DNA from: CAVRCA01 sp963719345
GTDB taxonomy: Bacteria > Pseudomonadota > Alphaproteobacteria > Acetobacterales > Acetobacteraceae
Assembly: GCA_963719345.1 (NCBI GenBank)
Contig: CAVRCA010000012.1
Span: 1 to 64,000, forward strand
Reading direction: 5' to 3'
Length of the DNA stretch: 64,000 nucleotides
This document shows positions 1 through 7,431 of this stretch, piece after piece (the first letter of the stretch is position 1; each line of letters opens with the position of its first letter). The translations under genes were made by a program, and so were the position numbers. The notes beneath the pieces are model-generated. The model saw nothing but the letters and a program-made list of their open reading frames with translations. It ran no database searches and had not been told where the DNA came from.

Positions 1-2178
1 CCGGCGGCCCCAGCGGAGGCCGAAGGCGGAGGCACGGCGATGGGATTCGCGAGGCTTCGCGGGGCCGGGCGCGAGCGGTACTTGGGCTGGCTCGGACGGT
101 GCGGCGGCGCTGGCGAATGCGGCGGCGGGGAGAGGCGGTGCGGATGCGCTGGCAGTCGCCGAAGGCATCCCGGCCGAGAGTGGCGCTGCATGCAACAGTG
201 CCGCGGCGCTGTCAGCTGCCATCGGGAGCGGCGGTGCAGCGGGGCTGGCGGGAGCTGACGAAGCGGCAGGCGAGACCGGCGGTACGGCAGAACTGGTGGT
301 GGGGAGTGGCGGTGCGGCATTCGGGAGCGGCGCCCCAGCAAACGGCGAGGTGGTGCTGACAGTTGCGGCAGAAGCAGCAGACGAGAACGGCGCGGCAGCA
401 GATGGTGCGGCAGAGCTAGCGTGCTCGGCGGTCGTAGCCGGCGCAGCGGCGCTATCAACCGCAGGGGGTGCGGCACTCGGGAGCGGCGTCCCAGCGAACG
501 ACGAGGCAGTGCTGACAGTCGCGGCAGAAGCAGCAGGAGAGAACGGCGCGGCAGTAGATGGCGCGGCAGAGCTAGCGTGCTCGGCGGTCGTAGGCGGCGC
601 AGCGGCGCTATCAGCCACAGGCGGTGCGGCACTCGGCAGCAGCGCCCAAGCGAACGGCGAAGCAGTGCTGACAGTCGCGGCAGAAGCAGCAGCCGAGAAC
701 GGCGCCGCAGCAGATGGCGCGGCAGAGCTAGCGTGCTCGGCAGTCGTAGGCGGCGCGGCGGCGCTGTCTGCCATAGCGACCCCTGGAATCGGGGCTGCGG
801 CTTCAGCAGCGGCACTCGCGGCTGCCACATTGCTGACCGGCGCCAGCGGTACAGCGGAAATGCCGGTCGCGGACACAAAGGTCATCCGCTCCGGCCCCGC
901 GGCCGGGACTGGCGCGCCCTGCGGCGGCTGCGCGCCCTTCACAGCCGACCAGCGCGAACCGGCGACCGATCCTTGGGTGCGCCATGAGCCGACGACGCTC
1001 GGCTTCGCGCTGCTGTCCGTCTCTGGATCGGGTGTCGTGGCTGGGCTCGGCGCGCCTTCGTGGGGAGCGGTGGTCGGGTGCTGCGAAGCCTGTGCGCTGA
1101 TGCTTGCCGCGGGCTGCTCGGCTGCCGCCGCGGCGCACGGCTCCATTGCGCCGGCCTCGACGAGTTCCGCTTCCTCGATCTCGTCGGCGACCAGGCGGAC
1201 GCCGGACTGCCAGGTGGGTTCGGTGCGGGTTGGGGTGGGGGTGGGGGCGGAGACGAGTTCTTTTGGGCGGGAGAGGGGGCGGAGGCCGAAGACGTCGTCG
1301 TCGTGGCCGATTTCGCAGAGTTCGTGGAGGCAGATGCCTGCGAGGTGCGCCACTTCGCCGATGCGGGCTCGGTCGAGGCCTCTTACCTGGAGGGCGCCGG
1401 GGCCTGCGGGGGAGAGGCGGGCGCCTTCGGATTCGAGGGCTGCGGCCAGGCGGGCTGCTTGGGGGCTGCGGACTTGGACGACGGTGGCTCGGCGTTCGTC
1501 GAAGACTTCGGCGGCGGAACGGCTGGCGATCACGCGGCTGATGCCGTCGGTTTCGTCGCGGCGCAGGACGATGACGTGGTCGGCGGTGCCCGCGAGGCTG
1601 TCGGGGTCGGTGGCTGCGATCAGGACGGTGCGGCCCTGGGCCGCGTAGGCGCGGATCAGGGCGTGGAACCAGGTCATGCCATGGGGATCCAGGGCGTGCG
1701 GTTCGTCCATGATCAGGGCTGCCGGGTCGCCGAGGAGGGCTGCGGCGATGGCCAGGCGCTGGCGCTGGCCGGGGTCCAGGCGGCCGCAGCGAACGGTGGC
1801 CTGGGTGGACAGGCCCGCGACTTCCAGGACCTCCGCGATGCGGGGCTTGGGGACGCCGCCGGCGGCCGAGTAGAGCGCCAGGTGGGCTTGGACGGTGCGG
1901 CCGGGGTGGACCGCGTCGGGGTTGAGGGCCAGGCCGACCTCGCGGACCGCGGGGCGCAGGGCCCGGTAGGGGCGGCCGCCGAACAGGGTGCGGCCGCCGC
2001 CGGGTTCGAGTTCGACCATCAGGCGCAGGACGGTGGACTTTCCCGTACCGGGTGCGCCGAGCAGGGCGGTCACCTGGCCCGGGTACACGTCGAAGGAGAC
2101 CTTCTCGACGGGGCCGCCGCCCTCCTCGCCCGCGCCGCGTGACCGGCGGGTGCTGGTCAGCTCGATCGCCTCGATCAC
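1..2178 (-). CDS. ABC transporter ATP-binding protein with long repetitive C-terminal tail (3' end outside window)
   Basis: The first ~250 residues form an ABC ATPase: Walker A GAPGTGKST at residues 41-49, a degenerate signature LDPGQRQRL near 134, and Walker B ALIMDEP near 155. It would power a membrane transporter whose permease is not visible. The frame stays open to the window edge (726 codons). From about residue 300 the chain is Ala/Pro/Ser/Thr-rich and includes a 52-residue tandem repeat at residues ~467-624. The tail ends at the edge in a basic stretch (FGLRWGRR), so a membrane domain could follow outside. The GTG start is chosen because AGAGGAG sits five bases upstream. ATPase assignment is secure; substrate and tail function are unknown. 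Confidence 0.85.
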   Translation of the reverse strand, partial: MIEAIELTSTRRSRGAGEEGGGPVEKVSFDVYPGQVTALLGAPGTGKSTVLRLMVELEPGGGRTLFGGRPYRALRPAVREVGLALNPDAVHPGRTVQAHLALYSAAGGVPKPRIAEVLEVAGLSTQATVRCGRLDPGQRQRLAIAAALLGDPAALIMDEPHALDPHGMTWFHALIRAYAAQGRTVLIAATDPDSLAGTADHVIVLRRDETDGISRVIASRSAAEVFDERRATVVQVRSPQAARLAAALESEGARLSPAGPGALQVRGLDRARIGEVAHLAGICLHELCEIGHDDDVFGLRPLSRPKELVSAPTPTPTRTEPTWQSGVRLVADEIEEAELVEAGAMEPCAAAAAEQPAASISAQASQHPTTAPHEGAPSPATTPDPETDSSAKPSVVGSWRTQGSVAGSRWSAVKGAQPPQGAPVPAAGPERMTFVSATGISAVPLAPVSNVAAASAAAEAAAPIPGVAMADSAAAPPTTAEHASSAAPSAAAPFSAAASAATVSTASPFAWALLPSAAPPVADSAAAPPTTAEHASSAAPSTAAPFSPAASAATVSTASSFAGTPLPSAAPPAVDSAAAPATTAEHASSAAPSAAAPFSSAASAATVSTTSPFAGAPLPNAAPPLPTTSSAVPPVSPAASSAPASPAAPPLPMAADSAAALLHAAPLSAGMPSATASASAPPLPAAAFASAAAPSEPAQVPLAPGPAKPRESHRRASAFGLRWGRR
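308..778. repeat. 156-bp tandem direct repeat inside the ABC ATPase tail
   Basis: Units begin at 341, 497 and 653, exactly 156 bases apart, with partial copies at both ends (308-340 and after ~745). Adjacent units differ at only a few positions. The period equals 52 codons, so repeat-number change keeps the reading frame. Each unit encodes a segment such as PTTAEHASSAAPS and then ATVSTxSxFAG on the minus strand. There are no spacers and no palindromes. Confidence 0.9.
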
Positions 2179-2284
2179 CGCGACTCCTCTTGCTCCGGGC
2201 TCTGGCTGCCGCACGTCGCCGGGCGTCCGGCGCCGGTGTCCATCGGTTGATCACCGTCCGCGACATCGCTGTCCGCTACGGTAG

Positions 2285-2321
2285 CCGTGATCACTCACGG
2301 GACCGGGGGAAATCACCGTGA
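2285..2321. promoter_or_regulatory. Two inverted repeats in a divergent intergenic region (operator candidates)
   Basis: CCGTGA-tcac-TCACGG lies at 2285-2300 and TCAC-c-GTGA at 2313-2321. They sit between the ABC ATPase (minus, start 2178) and the small plus-strand gene starting at 2428. Related GTGA/TCAC half-sites occurring twice suggest a dimeric regulator. No regulator gene is adjacent, and no clear -10/-35 pair is visible. Confidence 0.3.
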
Positions 2322-2427
2322 AGAGTGATGAAGTGTCGCTGCCGACTGCCTGCCCCCGGCTTCTGGACAACCCCGCCCAGGCGCGCGCACCATGAGAAGA
2401 CCCCCCACCCGTGAGGAGGTCTGCGCC

Positions 2428-2721
2428 ATGGGCCTCGCCCCCGCCGTCCCCCTTTCCGCCGCCATCGCCGAACACCTGGCCGCGACCGAAGGCAAGCACG
2501 GGTTGTACGCCGAGATCGTCGCCGCCGACCCGCGCCTGACCTTCGCCGTCGAGACCTTGATGCGCGAGCACGCCGAACTGCGCCGCACCATGCAGTGCGA
2601 CCTGACGACCATGAACGACAAGCAGCTGGCCGAGCTGTCCCGGCGGCTCGACCGGCACTGCCAACGCGGGAACGACCTGGTCTACGAGGCCTACATCGTG
2701 GATCTGGGCGGAGAGACCTGA
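2428..2721 (+). CDS. Small helical protein of unknown function (97 aa)
   Basis: The start at 2428 is preferred because GAGGAGGT lies seven bases upstream; an in-frame ATG at 2392 has no such site. The product is predicted to be mostly helical and charged. The segment LMREHAELRR is loosely reminiscent of hemerythrin-type helices, but the usual HHE spacing is not clear, so no function is assigned. It is divergent from the ABC ATPase and convergent with the NUDIX gene 16 bases downstream. Confidence 0.6.
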   Translation: MGLAPAVPLSAAIAEHLAATEGKHGLYAEIVAADPRLTFAVETLMREHAELRRTMQCDLTTMNDKQLAELSRRLDRHCQRGNDLVYEAYIVDLGGET

Positions 2722-2737
2722 CAGACCGCTGAGCCCG

Positions 2738-3532
2738 CTAGTCTGCGGACGGCCGCAGCATCGGCGGGTTCAGCAACGTCGCGGTCCCCCGCCGGAACAG
2801 CTGGGCCGGCCGGCCACCCTGGCGCGACGTGGTGCCGCCGGTCGGCACCAGGAAGCCCGGCGTGCCGGTCACCTTCCGGTGGAAGTTGCGCGGATCGAGC
2901 TGCACCCCCCACACCGCCTCGTAGACGTTGCGCAGCTCCCCCACCGTGAACTCCGGCGGGCAGAACGCCGCAGCCAGCGACGAGTACTCGATCTTCGACC
3001 GCGCCCGCTCCACGCCGTCGGTCAGGATCTGTGCGTGGTCGAAGGCCAGCCCCTCCGATCCGGGCAGGTCGGCGACCGGCAGCCACTCGGCAGCACGCGC
3101 GTCGCCGCCGGCAGCCGGGAACGGCCCCTCGGACCCCTCCTGCAACGAGGTCAGCGGCGCGAGCGCCAGGTACGCCACCGACACCACCCGCATCCGCGGA
3201 TCGCGATCCGGGCTGCCGTAGCTGGCCAGCTGTTCGAGGTGGACGCCGTGATCCGGCACGCCGTGCGAATCCTGTCCGGCGACCTCCAGCCCCAGCCCGG
3301 TCTCCTCGGCCAGCTCCCGCACCGCGGCGTCGCCGAGGCTCTCCTCGGGCTTCACGAACCCGCCGGGCAGCGCCCACCGGTCGGCGAACGGCTGCTCGCC
3401 GCGTCGCACGGCCAGCACACTGAGCCCCTGCTCGGCGACGGTCAGCACGACCAGATCGACGGTCACCGCGAACGGCGGGTAGTCGGTCGGGTCGTACGCC
3501 GGGTCGGTGACCGGGGCGGGGTCCTGAGGCAT
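2738..3532 (-). CDS. NUDIX hydrolase with C-terminal winged-helix domain (NrtR-like)
   Basis: A complete NUDIX box is present at about residues 57-79: GGFVKPEE, then REL, then EETGL, fitting Gx5Ex7REUxEExGU. The C-terminal ~80 residues (SKIEYSSLAAAF through VYEAVWG to FHRKVTGTPGFL) match the winged-helix half of NrtR-type proteins. These either repress NAD-related genes while sensing ADP-ribose or hydrolyse nucleoside diphosphate derivatives. The box looks complete, so catalysis is possible. Total 264 aa, usual for the family. No NAD biosynthesis gene is adjacent, so the regulated target is unknown. Confidence 0.85.
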   Translation of the reverse strand: MPQDPAPVTDPAYDPTDYPPFAVTVDLVVLTVAEQGLSVLAVRRGEQPFADRWALPGGFVKPEESLGDAAVRELAEETGLGLEVAGQDSHGVPDHGVHLEQLASYGSPDRDPRMRVVSVAYLALAPLTSLQEGSEGPFPAAGGDARAAEWLPVADLPGSEGLAFDHAQILTDGVERARSKIEYSSLAAAFCPPEFTVGELRNVYEAVWGVQLDPRNFHRKVTGTPGFLVPTGGTTSRQGGRPAQLFRRGTATLLNPPMLRPSAD

Positions 3533-3653
3533 CCGGCCATCCTAGCCTGATGTCGTCAAGGTGACGAGAACCAGGGTCGGCGGTTCGGGGCACAGCAGGT
3601 CGCCGGACTGTTAATCGCAGGAACGTCCGACGCCGGCTGCCTACGATCGCTAT

Positions 3654-3995
3654 ATGACGAATGAGGATCCTGAGTGGATCACGATCATCGCGTACGAGAA
3701 CCTCCCGGGCTGCCCGGCGCCGCTGCACGCCGTCGCCGATTGACTGCTCGACCGCGGCATCGACTGGCTCCCCTGCGGTCTGGAAGACATCCGCATCAGC
3801 CTGTACTGCGGACGGCGCGCCGACGGACACTGGCACGGCACACTCCAGATCGAAATGCGCGCAGACCAGCTACGCCTCCTCGGCCTGCACCCTGAGCAAC
3901 CGTGGTCGCGCATCACCGGACCGCCGCGCCCCGGCTGGGCACGCGCCGAAGCGCTACGGCACATGATCGGCTCACGCAAGCACCGCCGCCGCTAA
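3654..3995 (+). pseudogene. Short conserved-looking gene interrupted by an in-frame TGA
   Basis: Reading from ATG 3654, the frame gives a 29-residue segment (MTNEDPEWITIIAYENL...), meets TGA at 3741-3743, and then continues open for 83 more codons (LLDRGIDWLPCGLEDIR... to SKHRRR-like basic end) to TAA at 3993. Composition and codon use are the same on both sides of the stop, so this looks like one 113-residue gene with a point nonsense mutation or a base error. Function is unrecognised. Its last 24 bases overlap the 3' end of the convergent gene. Confidence 0.5.
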
Positions 3996-4670
3996 CCGCC
4001 GCGGCGCCATTCCGCTCCCGATGAAACGCCACTCGGCGATCTCCACCTTGGTGACGCCCAGCAGGATCGGAGACCACGCACGACGCTCGGCGACCCAGCC
4101 GATCAGCGCCCGGGGATCGGGCACCGGGGCGGCGAAGTGCAGGATGTTGAGGTACCAGATGTCGCGCCGGAACTCGTTCTCGAGCCAAGCGTCCGGCCCG
4201 AGAGCAGCGGCATACGCGGCCGACAGGCGGTCCGCGGCGTCGTCCACCGGCAGGGCGCACGCCATCACCGACAACCGGGTCAACGTCAGGCCGATGACCT
4301 CGAAGGCCATAGGCCGGACACCGACCACCGCCGTCTGCAGCGCTTCCGCATAGCGAGCGACACAGGGATCGTCGTCCCGGATGTCGTCACGCGGATACTC
4401 GAGCGCACGCATGGTCAGGTGCGAGCTGTGCGCGGCGCCGGTCAGCCAGTGGCCGTCGCCGGCCACCGCCGCGGCCTCCGCAGTGAGCGTCTCCAGGGTT
4501 GCCGCCGCCCGAGGATCCGGACGGAGCACCGTGGACACGCCCCACCGCCGACCGCCGTCGGCCGGGACCAGCTCGATCCCGTGCGTGCCGTCGGCGAGCG
4601 CCGCCGCCCCCTCGGCGAATAGCCGGTCGAAGGCAGTGTGGTCAGTCCGGCGGGTCACAGGCTTGCTCAC
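3972..4670 (-). CDS. Putative 2H-phosphoesterase-like protein (232 aa)
   Basis: I do not recognise a named family with certainty. A SHLTM segment near residue 84 fits the first HxT motif of 2'-5' RNA ligase/2H phosphoesterases, and ILHFAAP near residue 178 sits where the second H-x-[ST] motif would lie but has Ala in place of Ser/Thr. No signal peptide or membrane segment is seen. If it is a 2H protein, the altered second motif makes catalysis doubtful. Confidence 0.5.
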   Translation of the reverse strand: MSKPVTRRTDHTAFDRLFAEGAAALADGTHGIELVPADGGRRWGVSTVLRPDPRAAATLETLTAEAAAVAGDGHWLTGAAHSSHLTMRALEYPRDDIRDDDPCVARYAEALQTAVVGVRPMAFEVIGLTLTRLSVMACALPVDDAADRLSAAYAAALGPDAWLENEFRRDIWYLNILHFAAPVPDPRALIGWVAERRAWSPILLGVTKVEIAEWRFIGSGMAPRRLAAAVLA

Positions 4671-4722
4671 TCGGTGTCTCCTGACTCCTCCTGGCTGGCC
4701 GCCAGGTTGGAAGGAGAGACAC

Positions 4723-4878
4723 GTGGCCGGCTTCGACCGGTTGCGCCGCCGCCTTGTCGGCGACCTCAGCCGCCCGGTGTGTCGGCGACGAACTTATTAC
4801 GAACCAAAGAACCTCCCTCCTGTCTGCTGGTGCCACCCGACCTGCGGTGATGTGATGGTTTTGTGGCAGAGGCATTGA
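4723..4878 (+). CDS. Possible small Cys-rich peptide upstream of the molybdopterin oxidoreductase
   Basis: A GTG at 4723 is preceded by GGAAGGAGAG with a short spacer, the strongest ribosome binding site locally. The 51-residue frame ends with a Cys cluster (VCWCHPTCGDVM) and a TGA at 4876, overlapping the next gene's start at 4863. It could be a translationally coupled leader peptide or a small metal-binding protein. Frameshifts in the neighbouring gene make the reading less secure. Confidence 0.35.
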   Translation: MAGFDRLRRRLVGDLSRPVCRRRTYYEPKNLPPVCWCHPTCGDVMVLWQRH

Positions 4879-5621
4879 GCGCCGGCGGCGGAAGCGGTGA
4901 CGGGCCGGGCCGGTCGGACCGAGGGGGCCGGCCGGTCGGGCGGCGAGTCGTGTTCGGCCTGGTGGGACTGGGCACCCTCGGGGTGCTCGGCGGGTCGACC
5001 GTGCAGCGGTTCCTGGCGAACGTGGCGCAACACGACCCGACGGGGCTGGCGAATCTGCTGCCGTTGGGCGACCAGTTCCGCATCTACACGGTGACCGGGA
5101 GCGTCCCGACGCCCGACCCGGCGACCTACCGGCTCGTCCGTCATCGGGACTGGTGGACAACCCGCAGCAGTACTCACTGGCGGATCTGGCGGCGCTGCCG
5201 CAGACCGACATCGTGCGCGGACTTCCAGTGCGTCACCGGCTGGCGGGTGCCGAAGGTGCCGTGGAGCGGGGTGCGGTTGAAGCGACATGCTCGCGCGGCT
5301 GGGGTCAAGAGTCCATGCGAAGGCGCTGCGATTCGTCTCCTTCGACGGGACGTACACGGAGTCGTTGACGCTGGACCAGGCCCAGAATCCGGACATGCTG
5401 ATCGCGCTGAAGATGCTCGGCGGGCCGGTGAGCCACGACCACGGCGGGCCGGTGCGGCTCTACGCGGCGCCGATGTACGGGTACAAGAGCATCAAGTGGC
5501 TCTCGGAGATCCAGGTGGTGGACCGCGGTCCATCCCGGCTACTGGGAGGGCTACGGGTATGACGATCGATGCCTGGGTCGGCAAGTCGAACGGGAGGACC
5601 GGCGATGTCCCGACCGGCTGA
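4863..5621 (+). pseudogene. Molybdopterin-dependent oxidoreductase (sulfite-oxidase fold), multiply frameshifted
   Basis: Piecing frames together gives an N-terminal membrane or Tat-like segment (RRVVFGLVGLGTLGVLGG), then FRIYTVTGSVPTPDPATYRL, DNPQQYSLADLAALPQTDIVR, and DFQCVTGWRVPKVPW near 5220, whose Cys would ligate Mo. AKALRFVSFDGTYTESLTL, VRLYAAPMYGYKSIKWL and a DAWVGKSNGR-type end follow. At least four indels (about 5145, 5215, 5285 and 5530) separate these pieces. First and last segments share one frame, so an unbroken but wrong 252-codon frame exists. The family transfers electrons to a membrane cytochrome b, which is the next gene. Start is GTG 4863. Confidence 0.7.
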
Positions 5622-6382
5622 GGCCGGCCGCGTCCGGCTCCGGATCGAGCGGTTCACGCGGGCCGAGCGGTACGTCCACCGGGCGACCGCCACGTTGATG
5701 CTGACGCTATCGCGACCGGCGCTGGTGCTCTACCTGCCCGCGTTGTCGGTCCGGATCGGGCACCGCCAGGCCGTCGCACTGATCCATCTGTACTGCGGCT
5801 TCGCCCTGCCGATCCCGATGGCGGCCGGGGCTGTTCTCGCGGGCGTACCGGGCAGACGTGCGGCGGCTGAACCGGCACACCGAGGCCGACCGCGCATGGC
5901 TGCGCAACCGCGCCTGGCGGCGGGAGCGGGCCCAAGAGCTCGCGATTCCGGTCGGCAAGTTCAACGCCGGGCAGAAGCTGAACGCGGCCTTCCAGTGCGG
6001 CGCGATCCTGGTGATGGCCGGGACCGGGACGCTGATGTGGTTCCCGCACCTGGTCGGGGTGTCGGCGCGGACCGGCGCGACGTTCGTGCACGACTGGCTG
6101 GCGCTGGCGATCGGGTTCGTGGTGATCGGCCACGTGTGGTTCGCGCTGAACGACCGGCAGGCCCGGACCGGGATGCGGACCGGCTGGGTGACGCGCGGCT
6201 GGGCGGAACGGGAGCATCCGGCCTGGGCGGCCGAGCTGGCGGCGGAGGAGGGGTCCGGAGACGGAGCGCCGGACCCGGACGCTGTGGGTGAGGCGGAGGA
6301 CCGCGCGGCCCGCGGTGAGGCGGGCGCGCGCGACCGGGTGGAGGGCCGAGGCGTGCATCAGGCGCGGGCCTGGGACAGGTAG
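5605..6382 (+). CDS. Cytochrome b/b6-type membrane subunit, one frameshift
   Basis: It starts at ATG 5605, overlapping the oxidoreductase end by 17 bases, and is probably its electron-accepting membrane partner. The first ~77 codons give YVHRATATLMLTL, VLYLPAL and LIHLYCGFALPIPM, with histidines suited to heme b ligation. Near 5835 (GGGG run) one extra base shifts the frame. The rest continues as LFSRAYRADVRRLNRH, FNAGQKLNAAFQCGAILVMAGTGTLMW, VHDWLALAIGFVVIGHVWFAL and an acidic tail. This matches formate-dehydrogenase-gamma/cytochrome b561-like proteins. Heme number cannot be judged. Confidence 0.7.
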
Positions 6383-7431
6383 CCGACTCTGGCCGTGCAG
6401 GGGGCGTGGCGCGGGGTGACGACGACGTCCATGGCATCCGCGGTGGGCCGCAGATGCGCCGCCATCTGGGGGTCGTCGTCGATCCGGTAAGCCGATCGCA
6501 GGCACGTGGAGGAGACCGGTAGAGCGGCCGTGGCCGTAACCGTCGCGGGTGCCGCCAACCGGCTCGCAGTGCCCTGAACGCTGTCGGCGGCCTGAGGGGT
6601 ATCGGCAGCCAGAGGGGTATCGATCTGCGTCGGCGCGACCACCATCTGCTTGGTGTTGGCCGGCTGTGCAGACGGGATGAGCGGGCCCGAGACAGTACGA
6701 GAGCGTGCGCCGCGAACGGCTGCGCGGTCACCGGAGCGCCACTCGGCAGGGGCACCGCCCGCCGGTCCCGAACTGAACGAGCCGTCCGGACCGGTCGAGT
6801 CGGCGGGGTCGGCAGGGTCCTGCGGCATGCCGGGGAACTCGGGGTCGTCGGTGCGTGGACTGGCGCGCGTCACGTGGTAGGCCGAGATCTCGCCTCGGGT
6901 GCCGTCGGGGAGGACGACGGGGCGGGGGCGGCTCATCGACTCGGTGGTCTCGGTGGTCTCTGTGCGCCAGGGGACGTAGTAGTCGTCATGGTGCCCGCTC
7001 AGAACGCGGTCCCACAGGCCGGGCTCGGCCGGACGGGCCGGAATGGTGAACGACCAGCCGCTGGCCGTCCAGCCCTGCACCGTGACGGCACCGGGTCCGG
7101 GGAGCACCTGGCCGTGCGGCAGGTGGTGTCGGGCGTGCGGCGCCTGGGGCTTGGCCGTGCCGTCGCCTGCTACGGCGGCGGACGTGGCGCCGAAGGCCGC
7201 GCCCGGAAGCAGCGGCACAGCCAGGGCTGCGATCGCGACGGCGAGGCCGGAGGTGCCGCGCCGGGCCCGAGCCGAAGCGGGGTCACGCTGCTGGAAACGG
7301 TGGGCGGCTCGGCGGCGGACGTCGGCCGCGGCCAGGGCGCGGGGCAGGCGGATCTGCGTCTGCTGCGACTCCGGAAGCTGCTCCGACTGCTGCGCCGGGG
7401 CCGGGGTGGCGACTTGCTCTATGCGGTTCAT
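6358..7431 (-). CDS. Hypothetical membrane-anchored, Pro/Ser/Thr-rich protein (357 aa)
   Basis: After a polar N-terminus, a single hydrophobic segment (GLAVAIAALAVPLLPGAAFGA, about residues 62-82) probably anchors or exports the protein. The remaining ~270 residues are rich in Pro, Ser, Thr and Asp with no family I recognise. Its start overlaps the stop of the upstream DUF4192 gene by four bases (ATGA), so the two are co-transcribed and translationally coupled. Its 3' end overlaps the convergent cytochrome b gene. Confidence 0.65.
   Translation of the reverse strand: MNRIEQVATPAPAQQSEQLPESQQTQIRLPRALAAADVRRRAAHRFQQRDPASARARRGTSGLAVAIAALAVPLLPGAAFGATSAAVAGDGTAKPQAPHARHHLPHGQVLPGPGAVTVQGWTASGWSFTIPARPAEPGLWDRVLSGHHDDYYVPWRTETTETTESMSRPRPVVLPDGTRGEISAYHVTRASPRTDDPEFPGMPQDPADPADSTGPDGSFSSGPAGGAPAEWRSGDRAAVRGARSRTVSGPLIPSAQPANTKQMVVAPTQIDTPLAADTPQAADSVQGTASRLAAPATVTATAALPVSSTCLRSAYRIDDDPQMAAHLRPTADAMDVVVTPRHAPCTARVGYLSQARA

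Noticed and set aside
308..778. CRISPR array
   Set aside because: The unit is 156 bp with no spacers, and it is part of a coding frame as a tandem repeat.
803..2266. A 487-codon minus-strand frame over the ABC ATPase
   Set aside because: Arg/Pro-rich and out of frame with the Walker motifs; the true gene is the frame starting at GTG 2178.
3741..3743. TGA as a selenocysteine codon
   Set aside because: No convincing SECIS-like hairpin follows, no selenoprotein family is recognised, and no sel genes are in the window.
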